Shown in pieces: positions 41,503 through 52,369 of a stretch of DNA of 64,000 nt. Within the stretch, counting starts at the first letter, position 1, and each line of letters begins with the position of its first letter. Position numbers and translations under genes: made by a program. Origin of the DNA: DATARH01 sp036489765 (GTDB taxonomy: Bacteria; Pseudomonadota; Alphaproteobacteria; ATCC43930; CGMCC-115725); assembly GCA_036489765.1 (NCBI GenBank), contig DASXFE010000114.1, positions 1 to 64,000 on the forward strand. The letters are read 5' to 3'. Below the pieces are notes generated by a model. It was not told the DNA's origin. It did no database searches and was given only the letters and a program-made list of their open reading frames with translations.

Positions 41503-42834
41503 ATGGCGGCGGACAAGAAAATGCGGTTGGGGGCGTTTATGCGTCCCGTCGGCATCCATACCGGCTGGTGGCGCTATCCCGGCGCCTATCCGGATGCGAA
41601 CTTCAACCTCCAGCACCTGATCCGCTTTATCCAGAAGCTGGAAGCGGGCAAGTTCGACGCGTGGTTCATGGCCGACCACCTCGCCGTCCTCAACATGCCG
41701 ATGGCGGCGCTGAAGCGCAGCGCGACGGTGACCTCGTTCGATCCGCTGACCCTGCTGCCGGCGCTGGCGATGATGACGAGGCATATCGGCCTTATCGCCA
41801 CCGCCTCGACGACGTTCGAGCCGGCCTACATGATCGCCCGGCGTTTCGCCTCGCTCGACCACATCTCGGGCGGGCGCGCCGGGTGGAACCTGGTCACGAC
41901 CTCGAACCCCGACGCCGCTCTCAATTTCGGCATGACCGAGCATATGGAGCACGGCGAACGCTATCGCCGGGCGCGCGAGTTCTACGATGTCGTGACCGGG
42001 CTCTGGGACAGCTTTGCCGAGGACGCCTTTGTCCGCGATGTCGAGGAAGGGATCTATTTCAACCCGGACCGCATGCACACGCTTGACCACGAGGGCGAGT
42101 TCCTGTCGGTGCGCGGGCCGCTCAACATCGGCCGGCCGATCCAGGGCTGGCCGGTCATCGTCCAGGCCGGCGCGTCGGATGCCGGGCGGCAGCTCGCCGG
42201 CGAGACGGCCGAGATGGTGTTTGCCAGCGGCGGCAACCTCGCCGACGCCAAGGCGACCTATGCCGACATCAAGGCGCGCGGCAAAACGGTCGGGCGCGAC
42301 CCCGATCACATCAAGATATTGCCCGGCTGCCTTGTCGTCGTCGGCGACACGGCGGAGGAGGCGCAGGCGAAACGTGCGCAGCTCGATGCCGGCGTCCACC
42401 CCGACAGCGGCATGGCCTCGCTGTCGATCGCGCTCGGCCACGACGCGTCGGTGTTCGACCTCGACGGCCCGCTTCCCGACATCCCGGAAAGCAACGCCTC
42501 CAAATCCGGCCGCCAGCGCGTGATCGACCGCGCCCGGCGTGACAACCTGACGGTCCGGCAGCTCGCCACGATCGCCGGCAGCTATGGCGGGCTCGCGATG
42601 GTCGGCACGCCCAAGATGATCGTCGACCAGATGGAGGAGTGGTTCTTCGGCGAGGCCTGCGACGGCTTCAACATCATGTTCCCGTGGGTTCCCGGCGGGC
42701 TTGACGAATTCGTCGACCGCGTAGTGCCGGAAATGCAGCGCCGCGGTCTCTTCCGCACCGAATACGAGGGAACGACGCTCAGGGAGAACTTGGGCCTGCC
42801 GCGGCCGGCGAACCGGTTCTTCCCGGACAGATAA
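41503..42834 (+). CDS. FMN-dependent monooxygenase, NtaA/SnaA/DszA family (2)
   Basis: A 443-residue luciferase-fold monooxygenase. KKMRLGAFMRPVGIHTGWWR opens it, followed by ATASTTFEPAYMIARRFASL, DHISGGRAGWNLVTTSNP, the DAGRQLAGETAEMVFAS stretch and the ending RRGLFRTEYEGTTLRENLGL. It is about 50% similar in layout to the other two copies in this window but has a distinct middle region, so a different substrate is likely. GGAGAGG precedes ATG 41503. A hairpin follows (42848-42868). Confidence 0.9.
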   Translation: MAADKKMRLGAFMRPVGIHTGWWRYPGAYPDANFNLQHLIRFIQKLEAGKFDAWFMADHLAVLNMPMAALKRSATVTSFDPLTLLPALAMMTRHIGLIATASTTFEPAYMIARRFASLDHISGGRAGWNLVTTSNPDAALNFGMTEHMEHGERYRRAREFYDVVTGLWDSFAEDAFVRDVEEGIYFNPDRMHTLDHEGEFLSVRGPLNIGRPIQGWPVIVQAGASDAGRQLAGETAEMVFASGGNLADAKATYADIKARGKTVGRDPDHIKILPGCLVVVGDTAEEAQAKRAQLDAGVHPDSGMASLSIALGHDASVFDLDGPLPDIPESNASKSGRQRVIDRARRDNLTVRQLATIAGSYGGLAMVGTPKMIVDQMEEWFFGEACDGFNIMFPWVPGGLDEFVDRVVPEMQRRGLFRTEYEGTTLRENLGLPRPANRFFPDR

Positions 42835-42847
42835 GGGATAAAAGGGA

Positions 42848-42868
42848 GTGCGGACGTCTCGTCCGCAC
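42848..42868 (+). terminator. Hairpin after the second monooxygenase
   Basis: GTGCGGAC (42848-42855), GTCTC loop, GTCCGCAC (42861-42868), followed by CCAACAAAAAA. The stem is strong; the A-run suits a terminator for the opposite strand more than for the upstream gene. The core CGGACGTCTCGTCCG resembles the repeat at 46885 and 56075, so it may belong to that family. Confidence 0.45.
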
Positions 42869-42933
42869 CCAACAAAAAATGCGGGCGGCCCTTCGACAAG
42901 CTCAGGAGCCCGCGCTCCTTGGGGGAAACCTTA

Positions 42934-43917
42934 GTGCTCGGCATCCTTTACGCCGCCCTCGGTGCGTTCACGTTTGCGGTCAACAACGTGGCGATGCGTC
43001 GGGGCGTGGTGACGGGCAGCGTCCTGCAAGGCATGGCGATGACCGTGCCGTGCGGCGGCCTCACCTTTCTCGTGATCGCCGTTGCCTTTGGCGAGCTGGG
43101 CCAGATCACGATGTTCCCGATGGTCGCGGTCGCCTGGCTGGCGGGCCAGGGGATCGTGCATTTCGTCTTTGGCCGCTACTGCAACTACAGATCCAACCAG
43201 CTGATGGGGGTCAACCTCTCCGCCCCGGTGGTGCAGTTGCAGATCGTCGTCGCGATGGTGTGGGCCGTGCTGACGCTGCACGAAATCTTCACCGTGCTGC
43301 AGGCGATCGGCTCGGTGTTGATGGTGGGCGGGTCGTTCGTCACCCAGCGCAACGCTAGCGGTGCGAGAAAGCCCGCCGCATCGGGCACGGCGGCCGCGTT
43401 CCGCCCGCGTGTCGCCTCGGGCTCCGTGTTCGCGCTCGGCGCGGCGCTCGGCTACGGCACCTCGCCCTTGATGGCCCGCGAGGCCTTCCTGCACGCGCCC
43501 GGCATCGGGACCGCGGCCGGCGGCTGCATCGCCTACGCGTCGGCGACGGTGTTCTTCGCGCTGATCCTCCTCAAACGCGGCGCCTGGGCCGACATCAAAG
43601 GCACGAGCCGCGAGAACATGCCGTGGTTTCTGGCGGGGGCGGTGACGGTGGCAATTTCACAGGCCTTCGTCTACGCCTCGCTCGCCTTGGCGCCGCTGAT
43701 CGTGGTGACCCCGATCCTGCAGCTCTCGCTCGTGTTCCGCCTGGGGTTGTCGCAGCTCGTCAACCGCGAGCACGAGGTGATGAACACGGCCGTGATCGCC
43801 GGCGCCTTCACCGCGGTGCTGGGATCGCTCCTCGTCGCGATCCCGAGCGACACGCTGGCCTCGTGGCTCGCCCTGCCGCCGGCGCTCGCCGATTTTCTGC
43901 GCTACCGGCTGGCATAG
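42934..43917 (+). CDS. EamA/DMT-family transporter
   Basis: A 327-residue membrane protein with about ten spans in two EamA repeats (residues ~1-140 and ~165-310). LGILYAALGAFTFAVNNVAM opens the first; FALGAALGYGTSPLMARE opens the second. Members export or import small metabolites. GTG 42934 was chosen because GGGGGAA lies upstream; TTG 42919 would add five residues. It lies 48 bases ahead of the formamidase-like gene, on the same strand, so the two may be co-transcribed. Confidence 0.8.
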   Translation: MLGILYAALGAFTFAVNNVAMRRGVVTGSVLQGMAMTVPCGGLTFLVIAVAFGELGQITMFPMVAVAWLAGQGIVHFVFGRYCNYRSNQLMGVNLSAPVVQLQIVVAMVWAVLTLHEIFTVLQAIGSVLMVGGSFVTQRNASGARKPAASGTAAAFRPRVASGSVFALGAALGYGTSPLMAREAFLHAPGIGTAAGGCIAYASATVFFALILLKRGAWADIKGTSRENMPWFLAGAVTVAISQAFVYASLALAPLIVVTPILQLSLVFRLGLSQLVNREHEVMNTAVIAGAFTAVLGSLLVAIPSDTLASWLALPPALADFLRYRLA

Positions 43918-43965
43918 GCGCCCGCTTATCATCGATCGCTGGGGCGAACAGGGAGGTCCGGTGCC

Positions 43966-46116
43966 GTGGTCCCGCTCGTAGGCTATCTCGACCGGTTTTC
44001 CGCGCGCCCCGGCGAGCGGATCGAGGTCAAGGTCTCCAGCACCCTCGCCGAGCCTTACGCGGTCGATCTCGTCCGCATCATCCACGGCGACGCCAACCCG
44101 GCCGGACCGGGGATCAAGCTCGAAGAGCTCCCGGCTGCCTTCGCCGGAACCTATCCCTCGCGCTTCCAGCCCATCCATCTAGGGTCGTGCGGCGTTGTCG
44201 CCGCAGCGGCGCCATTGGCTTTGCCCGACCCCTGCACAATTGTCGTTCGCGTCCAACCCTGGCTGCTCGATGGCCGGCCGCAGACCGTCCTCGCGATCAA
44301 TGGCGCGCTCACGCTTTCCGTCGCGGCCGAGGGCGCGGTCCTCGAGGTCGCCGAGAACCGGACGCAAGTCGCCGCCCCGATGCTGGAGCGGCGCTGGTAC
44401 GAGCTCAGAATTCTCAGCGCCGAAGGCCGGATGCACTTGCGGCAGACGCCGTTGCAGCGGAGCTGGGGCGTGGCGGATGGCGGCGAGTCGGCGTTACCCG
44501 GCGTAATGCGCACCTTGCGCAGTGTGATTTTCGGCGCGGCGCCGAGCGACCGCGATACCCCGCACCGCGCCTTTTTCAACGGGCGCATCGAAGACCCCGC
44601 GATCATTCCCGACATCCATGGCGCCGAAGCGCCGATCGACGCCGCCACCGTGGAGTACCTCGCCTGGTGGGACTTCAGCGCCGACATTCCGACGGCCCGC
44701 ATCCGCGACCGCGGCCCGCACGGGCTCGACGGCGTGCTCCTGAACCTCCCGACGCGGGGCGTGACCGGGTCCCGCTGGACCGGCGCCGAGACCGGCTGGC
44801 GGCACGCGCCGCGCGACTACGCGGCGATCCATTTTCACGAAGACGACCTTTACGACTGCGGCTGGGCAACCGATTTCGCCGTCGAGATCCCGGCGGGGAT
44901 GCTCTCCGGCTGCTACGGCATCCGCCTGCGGGCCGGTGGGGCCGAGGACATCGTGCCGTTCTATGTGCTGCCGCCGAAAGGCGCCGCCGCTCGGTCGAAG
45001 CCGCTCGTCTTCCTCGCCTCGACCTTCACCTACCAGATCTACGGCAACCACCGCCGCAGCAACACCAACGCCGAATTCCACGCGCGCCAGGCGGAATGGG
45101 GCGCCTATCCGCATAACGCCGACCAGAACCCGGAGTACGCCGCCTCGACCTATAACGTTCATGCCGACGGCAGCGGCGTCGCGTATTCGAGCCTGCGCCG
45201 CCCGCTGCTGACGATGCGGCCCGGCTACATCACCTACTTCGACAAGCGCGGCTCTGGCCTCCGGCATTTTCCGGCCGACACGCATCTGATCGATTGGCTG
45301 ACCGTCAAAGGCTGCGAGTTCGACATCGTCACCGACCACGACCTCGATCGCGAGGGCCTCGGCCTCCTCGACCCGTACCGCGCCGTCGTGACCGGCTCGC
45401 ATCCCGAGTACCACACGCCGAACACGCTCGACGCCATCCAGGGTTATGCCAACGGCGGCGGCCGCCTCGCCTATCTCGGCGGCAACGGGTTCTACTGGCG
45501 CATTGCCAATAGCGCGGCGGTCTCCGACGTCGTCGAGGTGCGCCGCGCCGAGGGCGGTATCCGGGCCTGGGCGGCCGAGCCGGGCGAGTATTATCATGCG
45601 CTCGACGGCGGCTACGGCGGGCTGTGGCGCCGCAACGGCCGGCCGCCGCAGATGCTGTGCGGGGTCGGGTTTTCGGCGCAGGGGCTGTTCGAGGGCTCGT
45701 ATTACCGCCGCCTCCCGGCCGCCGCCGACCCGCGCGCCGCCTGGATCTTCGAGGGGATCGACGACGAGATCATCGGCGATTTCGGCCTGTCGGGCGGCGG
45801 CGCGGCCGGGTTCGAGCTCGACCGCGCCGATTTCAAGCTCGGGACCCCGCCCAACACGCTGATCCTGGCGCGGTCTGAGGGCCATCAGGCGCATTTCGTA
45901 ACCGTGCCCGAAGAACTCCTGACCCACGTGATGACCGTCACCGGAGAGCGGCCGAAAGCCCTCATCCGCGCCGAACTCGTCTATTTCGAGACGGTCGCCG
46001 GCGGCGCTGTCTTTTCGACCGGCTCGATCACGTTTTGCGGGTCGCTGTCGCACGATAACTACGACAACAACGTCTCGCGCCTCCTCGAGAACGTGCTCAC
46101 CCGCTTTACGCGATAG
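43966..46116 (+). CDS. N,N-dimethylformamidase-type large subunit
   Basis: A 716-residue cytoplasmic protein matching the beta (large) subunit of N,N-dimethylformamidase. The N-terminal half has a LamG-like beta-sandwich (WYELRILSAEG, HRAFFNGRIEDPAII). The C-terminal half carries the family's characteristic run: PLVFLASTFTYQIYGNH, FDIVTDHDLDREGLGLLDPY, TGSHPEYHTPNTLDAIQGYA (about residues 474-495) and GGRLAYLGGNGFYWRI; this region contributes the mononuclear-iron site in known enzymes. DMFase hydrolyses formamides to formate and an amine. The small (alpha) subunit gene is not next to it. GGGAGG precedes GTG 43966. Confidence 0.85.
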   Translation: MVPLVGYLDRFSARPGERIEVKVSSTLAEPYAVDLVRIIHGDANPAGPGIKLEELPAAFAGTYPSRFQPIHLGSCGVVAAAAPLALPDPCTIVVRVQPWLLDGRPQTVLAINGALTLSVAAEGAVLEVAENRTQVAAPMLERRWYELRILSAEGRMHLRQTPLQRSWGVADGGESALPGVMRTLRSVIFGAAPSDRDTPHRAFFNGRIEDPAIIPDIHGAEAPIDAATVEYLAWWDFSADIPTARIRDRGPHGLDGVLLNLPTRGVTGSRWTGAETGWRHAPRDYAAIHFHEDDLYDCGWATDFAVEIPAGMLSGCYGIRLRAGGAEDIVPFYVLPPKGAAARSKPLVFLASTFTYQIYGNHRRSNTNAEFHARQAEWGAYPHNADQNPEYAASTYNVHADGSGVAYSSLRRPLLTMRPGYITYFDKRGSGLRHFPADTHLIDWLTVKGCEFDIVTDHDLDREGLGLLDPYRAVVTGSHPEYHTPNTLDAIQGYANGGGRLAYLGGNGFYWRIANSAAVSDVVEVRRAEGGIRAWAAEPGEYYHALDGGYGGLWRRNGRPPQMLCGVGFSAQGLFEGSYYRRLPAAADPRAAWIFEGIDDEIIGDFGLSGGGAAGFELDRADFKLGTPPNTLILARSEGHQAHFVTVPEELLTHVMTVTGERPKALIRAELVYFETVAGGAVFSTGSITFCGSLSHDNYDNNVSRLLENVLTRFTR

Positions 46117-46863
46117 CTACCTCAGCAGCAACGCGACGCCGCTCAACATGACGAGGCCGCCGACGCAGAGGCTGAAGACGCGCGGGTTGAGGCGGGTGAC
46201 GAAGTGGCTGCCGAGCCACGAGCCGATCACGATCAGCGGCAGGCCGACGGCCAATAGGGTGAGGGTCGGGCCGGCGTAGAACCCGAAATCCGCATAGCCC
46301 CCGACCCGCAGCGTCGAGCTCACCAGCATGACCATCGTCATGGTCGCCCGGAACACCTCGCGCTCCAGCCGCACCACGCTGAAATAGACCACGTAGATCG
46401 GCCCGGCCCCGCCGCCGAAGAGGGCGCTGCACAGCCCGCCCAGGACGCCGGTGCCGGCCGCCAGCGCGCCATGCCACCGCACCGGCAGCGGCAGGGGAAC
46501 GCCGCCGGTGCGCAGGACATAGATCGAATAGAGGATCAGGAAGGCGGCAAGGCCGCGCCGCAGCACATGCTCGTCGAGCATGCTGAAAAAGTAGAACCCG
46601 AGCCCGACGCCGACCAGCGTATAGGCCATCATGATCGCAAAGTGCCGCCACGCGATATGCCGCCAGTCGCGGCTGACGTAACGGACCGAGGTGACGAGGG
46701 TCAGCGCCGACGCGACCGAGACCGCGATCGGCAGCGGCATGACCAGCGCGAGCAGCGGCACCGCCACCAGCACCGCCCCGAACCCCGCCGCGCTGCGTAC
46801 CGCGAACGCGCCGATCAGCACGACGGCGTAGACCGCGAGGCCGGGATATGACAGGGGCAACAT
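46117..46863 (-). CDS. TauE/SafE-family membrane transporter
   Basis: A 248-residue membrane protein of the TauE/SafE (sulfite exporter) family with about seven or eight spans. The repeated GAFAVRSAAGFGAVLVAVPL and GVLGGLCSALFGGGAGPIYV segments are the two glycine-rich family motifs. Such proteins export sulfite, sulfoacetate or other anions. Convergent with the formamidase-like gene (stop-to-stop adjacent). Export of sulfite released by the neighbouring monooxygenases is a natural inference. Confidence 0.85.
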   Translation of the reverse strand: MLPLSYPGLAVYAVVLIGAFAVRSAAGFGAVLVAVPLLALVMPLPIAVSVASALTLVTSVRYVSRDWRHIAWRHFAIMMAYTLVGVGLGFYFFSMLDEHVLRRGLAAFLILYSIYVLRTGGVPLPLPVRWHGALAAGTGVLGGLCSALFGGGAGPIYVVYFSVVRLEREVFRATMTMVMLVSSTLRVGGYADFGFYAGPTLTLLAVGLPLIVIGSWLGSHFVTRLNPRVFSLCVGGLVMLSGVALLLR

Positions 46864-46884
46864 GCTGCGGGTTCGGGTTCTTTT

Positions 46885-46912
46885 GGACCGCGGGCGTCTC
46901 GCCCGCTTTTTT
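46885..46912 (+). repeat. Copy of the GACCGCGGGCGTCTCG repeat with T-run
   Basis: GCGGGC (46890-46895), GTCTC, GCCCGC (46901-46906), then six T (46907-46912). It has 27 of 28 bases in common with 56075-56102. It looks like a plus-strand intrinsic terminator, yet both flanking genes (46117 and 46920) are on the minus strand, which argues for a mobile or dispersed element. Confidence 0.55.
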
Positions 46913-46919
46913 GTTGAGG

Positions 46920-48254
46920 CTACTCCGCCGCTGCGTCGTAGCGGCTTTGCGGCCAGTCGAGGCCGTAATGGTCGCGCAGCGTGGTGCCTTCATACTCCGT
47001 GCGGAAATAGCCGCGCCGCTGGAGGATCGGGATCACCTCGGCGGCAAACGCATCGAGCATCTGCGGGAAAAGTGGCGGCATCATATTGAACCCGTCGGCG
47101 GCGCCGTCTTCGAACCAGTCAACCATCAGATCGGCGACTTGCTCGGGCGTGCCGGCATAGGTGAAGTGGCCGCGAGCACCGGCGAGGTACGACAAAAGCT
47201 GGCGCAGCGTCGCGTTCTCGCGGCGGACGTAATTGATGATGACCTCGGTGCGGCTGCGCGCGGCCTGGACCGAGCCGGGATCGGGGAAATCCTCGGGCGA
47301 CAGCGGCACGTCGAGCGGCAGGTGCGAGAAATCGTGCCCGCCGAACCGGTTCGACAGGCGCTTGCGGCCGACCTCGGTATCGGACAAATCGTTGGCCTCC
47401 CGCGCGAGGCGCTGCGCCTCGGCCTCGGTGCCGGCGATCATCGGACTCAACCCGGGCAGGATCAGCACCTTTTGCGGGTTGCGCCCTTCTTCTTTCACTA
47501 ACGCTTTAAGATCGGCGTAGAAGTCTTTGGCAGTGGCCTTTTCCATATGCGCGGTGAAAACAGCGTCGGCGTGGCGGGCGGCAAAGCGGCGGCCGGTATC
47601 CGACGAGCCGGCCTGAACCAGCACCGGCCGCCCCTGCGGGCAGCGCGGCATGTTGAGCGGCCCCTCGACTTGATAGAAATCGCCGCGGTGGTTGATCGGG
47701 CGGATGCGGTCGGCCCGGGCATAATGGCCACCGGCGCGATCGTCGAGCACCGCGTCCGGGCTCCACGAATCCCACAGCGCCTTGACCACGGTCATGAACT
47801 CTTCGCCACGCGTGTACCGGTCGGTGTGGGAAACCTGGCCCGATCCGCCGAAATTCGCCGCCGCCGTCGCCAGCCACGAGGTGACGATGTTCCACGCCGC
47901 ACGGCCGTGGCTGATGTGGTCGATCGAGGCGAATTGGCGAGCGAGGTTGAACGGCTCGGTATAAGTCGTCGACGCGGTCGCGATCATGCCGATGCGCTGC
48001 GTCGACACCGCGATCGCCGCCAGCACCGTGACCGGCTCGAGCCAAGTGCGCGCCGCCTGGTGGACATCGCCGCCGAGCGCGAGCTGGTCAGCGAGGAAGA
48101 TCGAGTCGAACTTCGCCGCCTCGGCCCGTCGCGCGAGGTCGATGTAATAGTCGACATCGGTCAGCGCCCGCGGCGACGTGCCGGGATGCCGCCACGACGC
48201 CTCGTGGTGGCCGCGGCTGTGAAAGAACAGGTTGAGGTGCATCCGGCGCGTCAT
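46920..48254 (-). CDS. FMN-dependent monooxygenase, NtaA/SnaA/DszA family (3)
   Basis: A 444-residue luciferase-fold monooxygenase. RRMHLNLFFHSRGHHEASWR opens it, with ATASTTYTEPFNLARQFASI, DHISHGRAAWNIVTSW, a SSDTGRRFAARHADAVF stretch and RRGYFRTEYEGTTLRDHYGL at the end. ATG 48254 was chosen at the family N-terminus; ATG 48242 is possible. No flavin reductase is adjacent, so it probably shares the one at 38789 or another in the cell. It lies 67 bases downstream of the CoA-transferase gene. Confidence 0.9.
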   Translation of the reverse strand: MTRRMHLNLFFHSRGHHEASWRHPGTSPRALTDVDYYIDLARRAEAAKFDSIFLADQLALGGDVHQAARTWLEPVTVLAAIAVSTQRIGMIATASTTYTEPFNLARQFASIDHISHGRAAWNIVTSWLATAAANFGGSGQVSHTDRYTRGEEFMTVVKALWDSWSPDAVLDDRAGGHYARADRIRPINHRGDFYQVEGPLNMPRCPQGRPVLVQAGSSDTGRRFAARHADAVFTAHMEKATAKDFYADLKALVKEEGRNPQKVLILPGLSPMIAGTEAEAQRLAREANDLSDTEVGRKRLSNRFGGHDFSHLPLDVPLSPEDFPDPGSVQAARSRTEVIINYVRRENATLRQLLSYLAGARGHFTYAGTPEQVADLMVDWFEDGAADGFNMMPPLFPQMLDAFAAEVIPILQRRGYFRTEYEGTTLRDHYGLDWPQSRYDAAAE

Positions 48255-48321
48255 CGCCTGAATCCTAGCAGCGCAAATCCAAAACATCCCGGCGCAGGCC
48301 GGGACGACGATTTGAGAGGGC

Positions 48322-49530
48322 TCAAATGATTTTCCTCTCGCGCAGGCTCGCGATCTCGGCAGCGCTGTAGCCGATCCGGGCCATCATCTCATCGTTGTCG
48401 GCGCCGAGCTCGGGGGCGATGCCGATCTTGGCGGGCGTCTCCGAGAACTGCCACGGCGTGCCGTGCACCTTGAGCTTGCCGTGCTTCGGATGCTCGACCT
48501 CGGCGACGTAGCCGTTGGCGACGACGTCGGGGTCGTTCGAGGCTTCGAGGAGGGTGTTGATCGGGGCCGAGACGATGTCGGCGTCGCGCAGCCGCTGGAC
48601 CCAGTCGTCGCGCGAGCCGGTCGCGAACAGCTCGTCGAGCTTCGCAAGCAGCGCCTCGCGCTCGTCGTCATGGCCGATGATGACACCGAGGCTGCCGAAC
48701 CCGGCGGCCTCCAGAGCCTCGTAGAACCCGACCGATCGCATCGCCGCCTTCCACGGCCGCTCGCCGTTGAGCTGGAAGACCAGCGGCTTGCCGTCCTGGT
48801 CGTTGAAGCTGGCGCTGATGCCGGGCCGGTCCGGCGTGCCGGTGATCCGGGCCTGACCGGTGACCGGGTTCCGGTTGCGCCACATCGCGGTCGTCAGGGT
48901 CCAGCCCATCAGCCGGATCTGGCCGCCGAGCAGCGAGCAATCGACCTTTTGCCCCACACCGGTCGCGCGCGCATGGGTCAGCGCCGCGAGCGCGCCGCCA
49001 AAGGCGAGGATCGCGCAGGTTTCGTCGGCGACCGAGACGATGCCGGTGCGCAATTTCTGCCCCGGCATCGAATAGGCCTCGGCGATCCCGCCCAGCGCCT
49101 GCGCCATCGAATCGGTGCCCGGCAGATGCGAGTTCGGCCCCTTGGGCCCGTAGCCCGACACCGAGACGTAGACGAGACGCGGGTTGACCTTCTTCAGCTC
49201 CTCATACCCGAACCCGTTCTTCTCGGCCGCACCGGGGCGAAAGTTCTGGCCGAAGATGTCGGCCTCGGCGACGAGCTTTTTGAGGATTTCGCGCCCTTCC
49301 CGCTCCTTCAGGTTCAGGGTAACGCTTCGGACGCCCCGGTTGTTGGTCTCGAAATAGGTGCTGCCCATCCCCGGCAGCACGGTCGAGCCGCGCGAGTTGT
49401 CGCCGATCCCCGGCACCTCGATCTTGATCACCTCGGCGCCGAGATCGGCCATCAGCATGTACGGCACCGTGCCTGCCTGCGCGGTCGAGCAGGCGACGAC
49501 CTTGACCCCCTGCAATGGCCCGTGAGTCAT
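48322..49530 (-). CDS. Class III CoA-transferase (CaiB/BaiF family)
   Basis: A 402-residue CoA-transferase. LQGVKVVACSTAQAGTVPYM with DLGAEVIKIE forms the N-terminal CoA-binding fold; LPGTDSMAQALGGIAEAY carries the catalytic Asp of the family; PGISASFNDQDG and the C-terminal VEHPKHGKLKVHGTPWQFSE are typical. It would move CoA between carboxylic acids, preparing a substrate for degradation. ATG 49530 overlaps the VOC gene stop (ATGA), so it is the third gene of a coupled molybdenum hydroxylase-VOC-CoA-transferase operon. Confidence 0.9.
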   Translation of the reverse strand: MTHGPLQGVKVVACSTAQAGTVPYMLMADLGAEVIKIEVPGIGDNSRGSTVLPGMGSTYFETNNRGVRSVTLNLKEREGREILKKLVAEADIFGQNFRPGAAEKNGFGYEELKKVNPRLVYVSVSGYGPKGPNSHLPGTDSMAQALGGIAEAYSMPGQKLRTGIVSVADETCAILAFGGALAALTHARATGVGQKVDCSLLGGQIRLMGWTLTTAMWRNRNPVTGQARITGTPDRPGISASFNDQDGKPLVFQLNGERPWKAAMRSVGFYEALEAAGFGSLGVIIGHDDEREALLAKLDELFATGSRDDWVQRLRDADIVSAPINTLLEASNDPDVVANGYVAEVEHPKHGKLKVHGTPWQFSETPAKIGIAPELGADNDEMMARIGYSAAEIASLRERKII

Positions 49531-49951
49531 CGGCGCGCCCCCTCCATCAACTCGATGCTGACGCCGTCGGGCGCCGCCACGTAGCAGAGTTTTGCGCCGC
49601 CCACGCCCGCCTTGAGCGCGACGGGGAACTGGACGCCCCTCTTGCTCAACGTATCGACCAGCGCGGCCAGGTCGCCGTCGTACATGAAGCCGAAATGGTC
49701 GGTGCCCCATTCATTGTGGCTGGAGAAATCGGAAAACGGCTCGATCGGCTTGGGCCTGGCCGGCTCCTCGCCGGGGCGTCGGCCGCGGATCAGGATCGTC
49801 ATCCCGCCCAATTCCACAAAGATCTGCGCCGCGCCGCGCGCGACCGTGTCCTTCGCGATCGTAGCGCCGAACATCTCGACGTACCACTCGGCCGATTGGC
49901 GCGGGCTTTCGCTGATGATGTGGACATGATCGAAGCTGAATGCCGGGTTGC

Positions 49952-49955
<4 letters not shown>
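49527..49955 (-). CDS. VOC-family protein (glyoxalase/dioxygenase fold)
   Basis: A 142-residue single-module VOC protein. SFDHVHIISESPRQSAEWYV carries the first metal-ligand His, WGTDHFGFMYDGDL the second, and APDGVSIELMEG the Glu. This His-His-Glu set suits an isomerase, epimerase or lyase. ATG 49955 overlaps the stop of the molybdenum hydroxylase and its stop overlaps the CoA-transferase start. An epimerase role in an acyl-CoA pathway is possible but unproven. Confidence 0.82.
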
Positions 49956-52303
<2,348 letters not shown>

Positions 52304-52369
52304 GCATCACCTCATTCGCCCTTAGACTATCTCACCGGGGCCGCGCGTCCCGTGATATTTCGGTAAACC

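Noticed and set aside
46890..46912. Stem-loop with T-run read as a plain intrinsic terminator
   Set aside because: Its orientation suits plus-strand transcription, but both flanking genes are on the minus strand, and a near copy exists at 56075. It is listed as a repeat.
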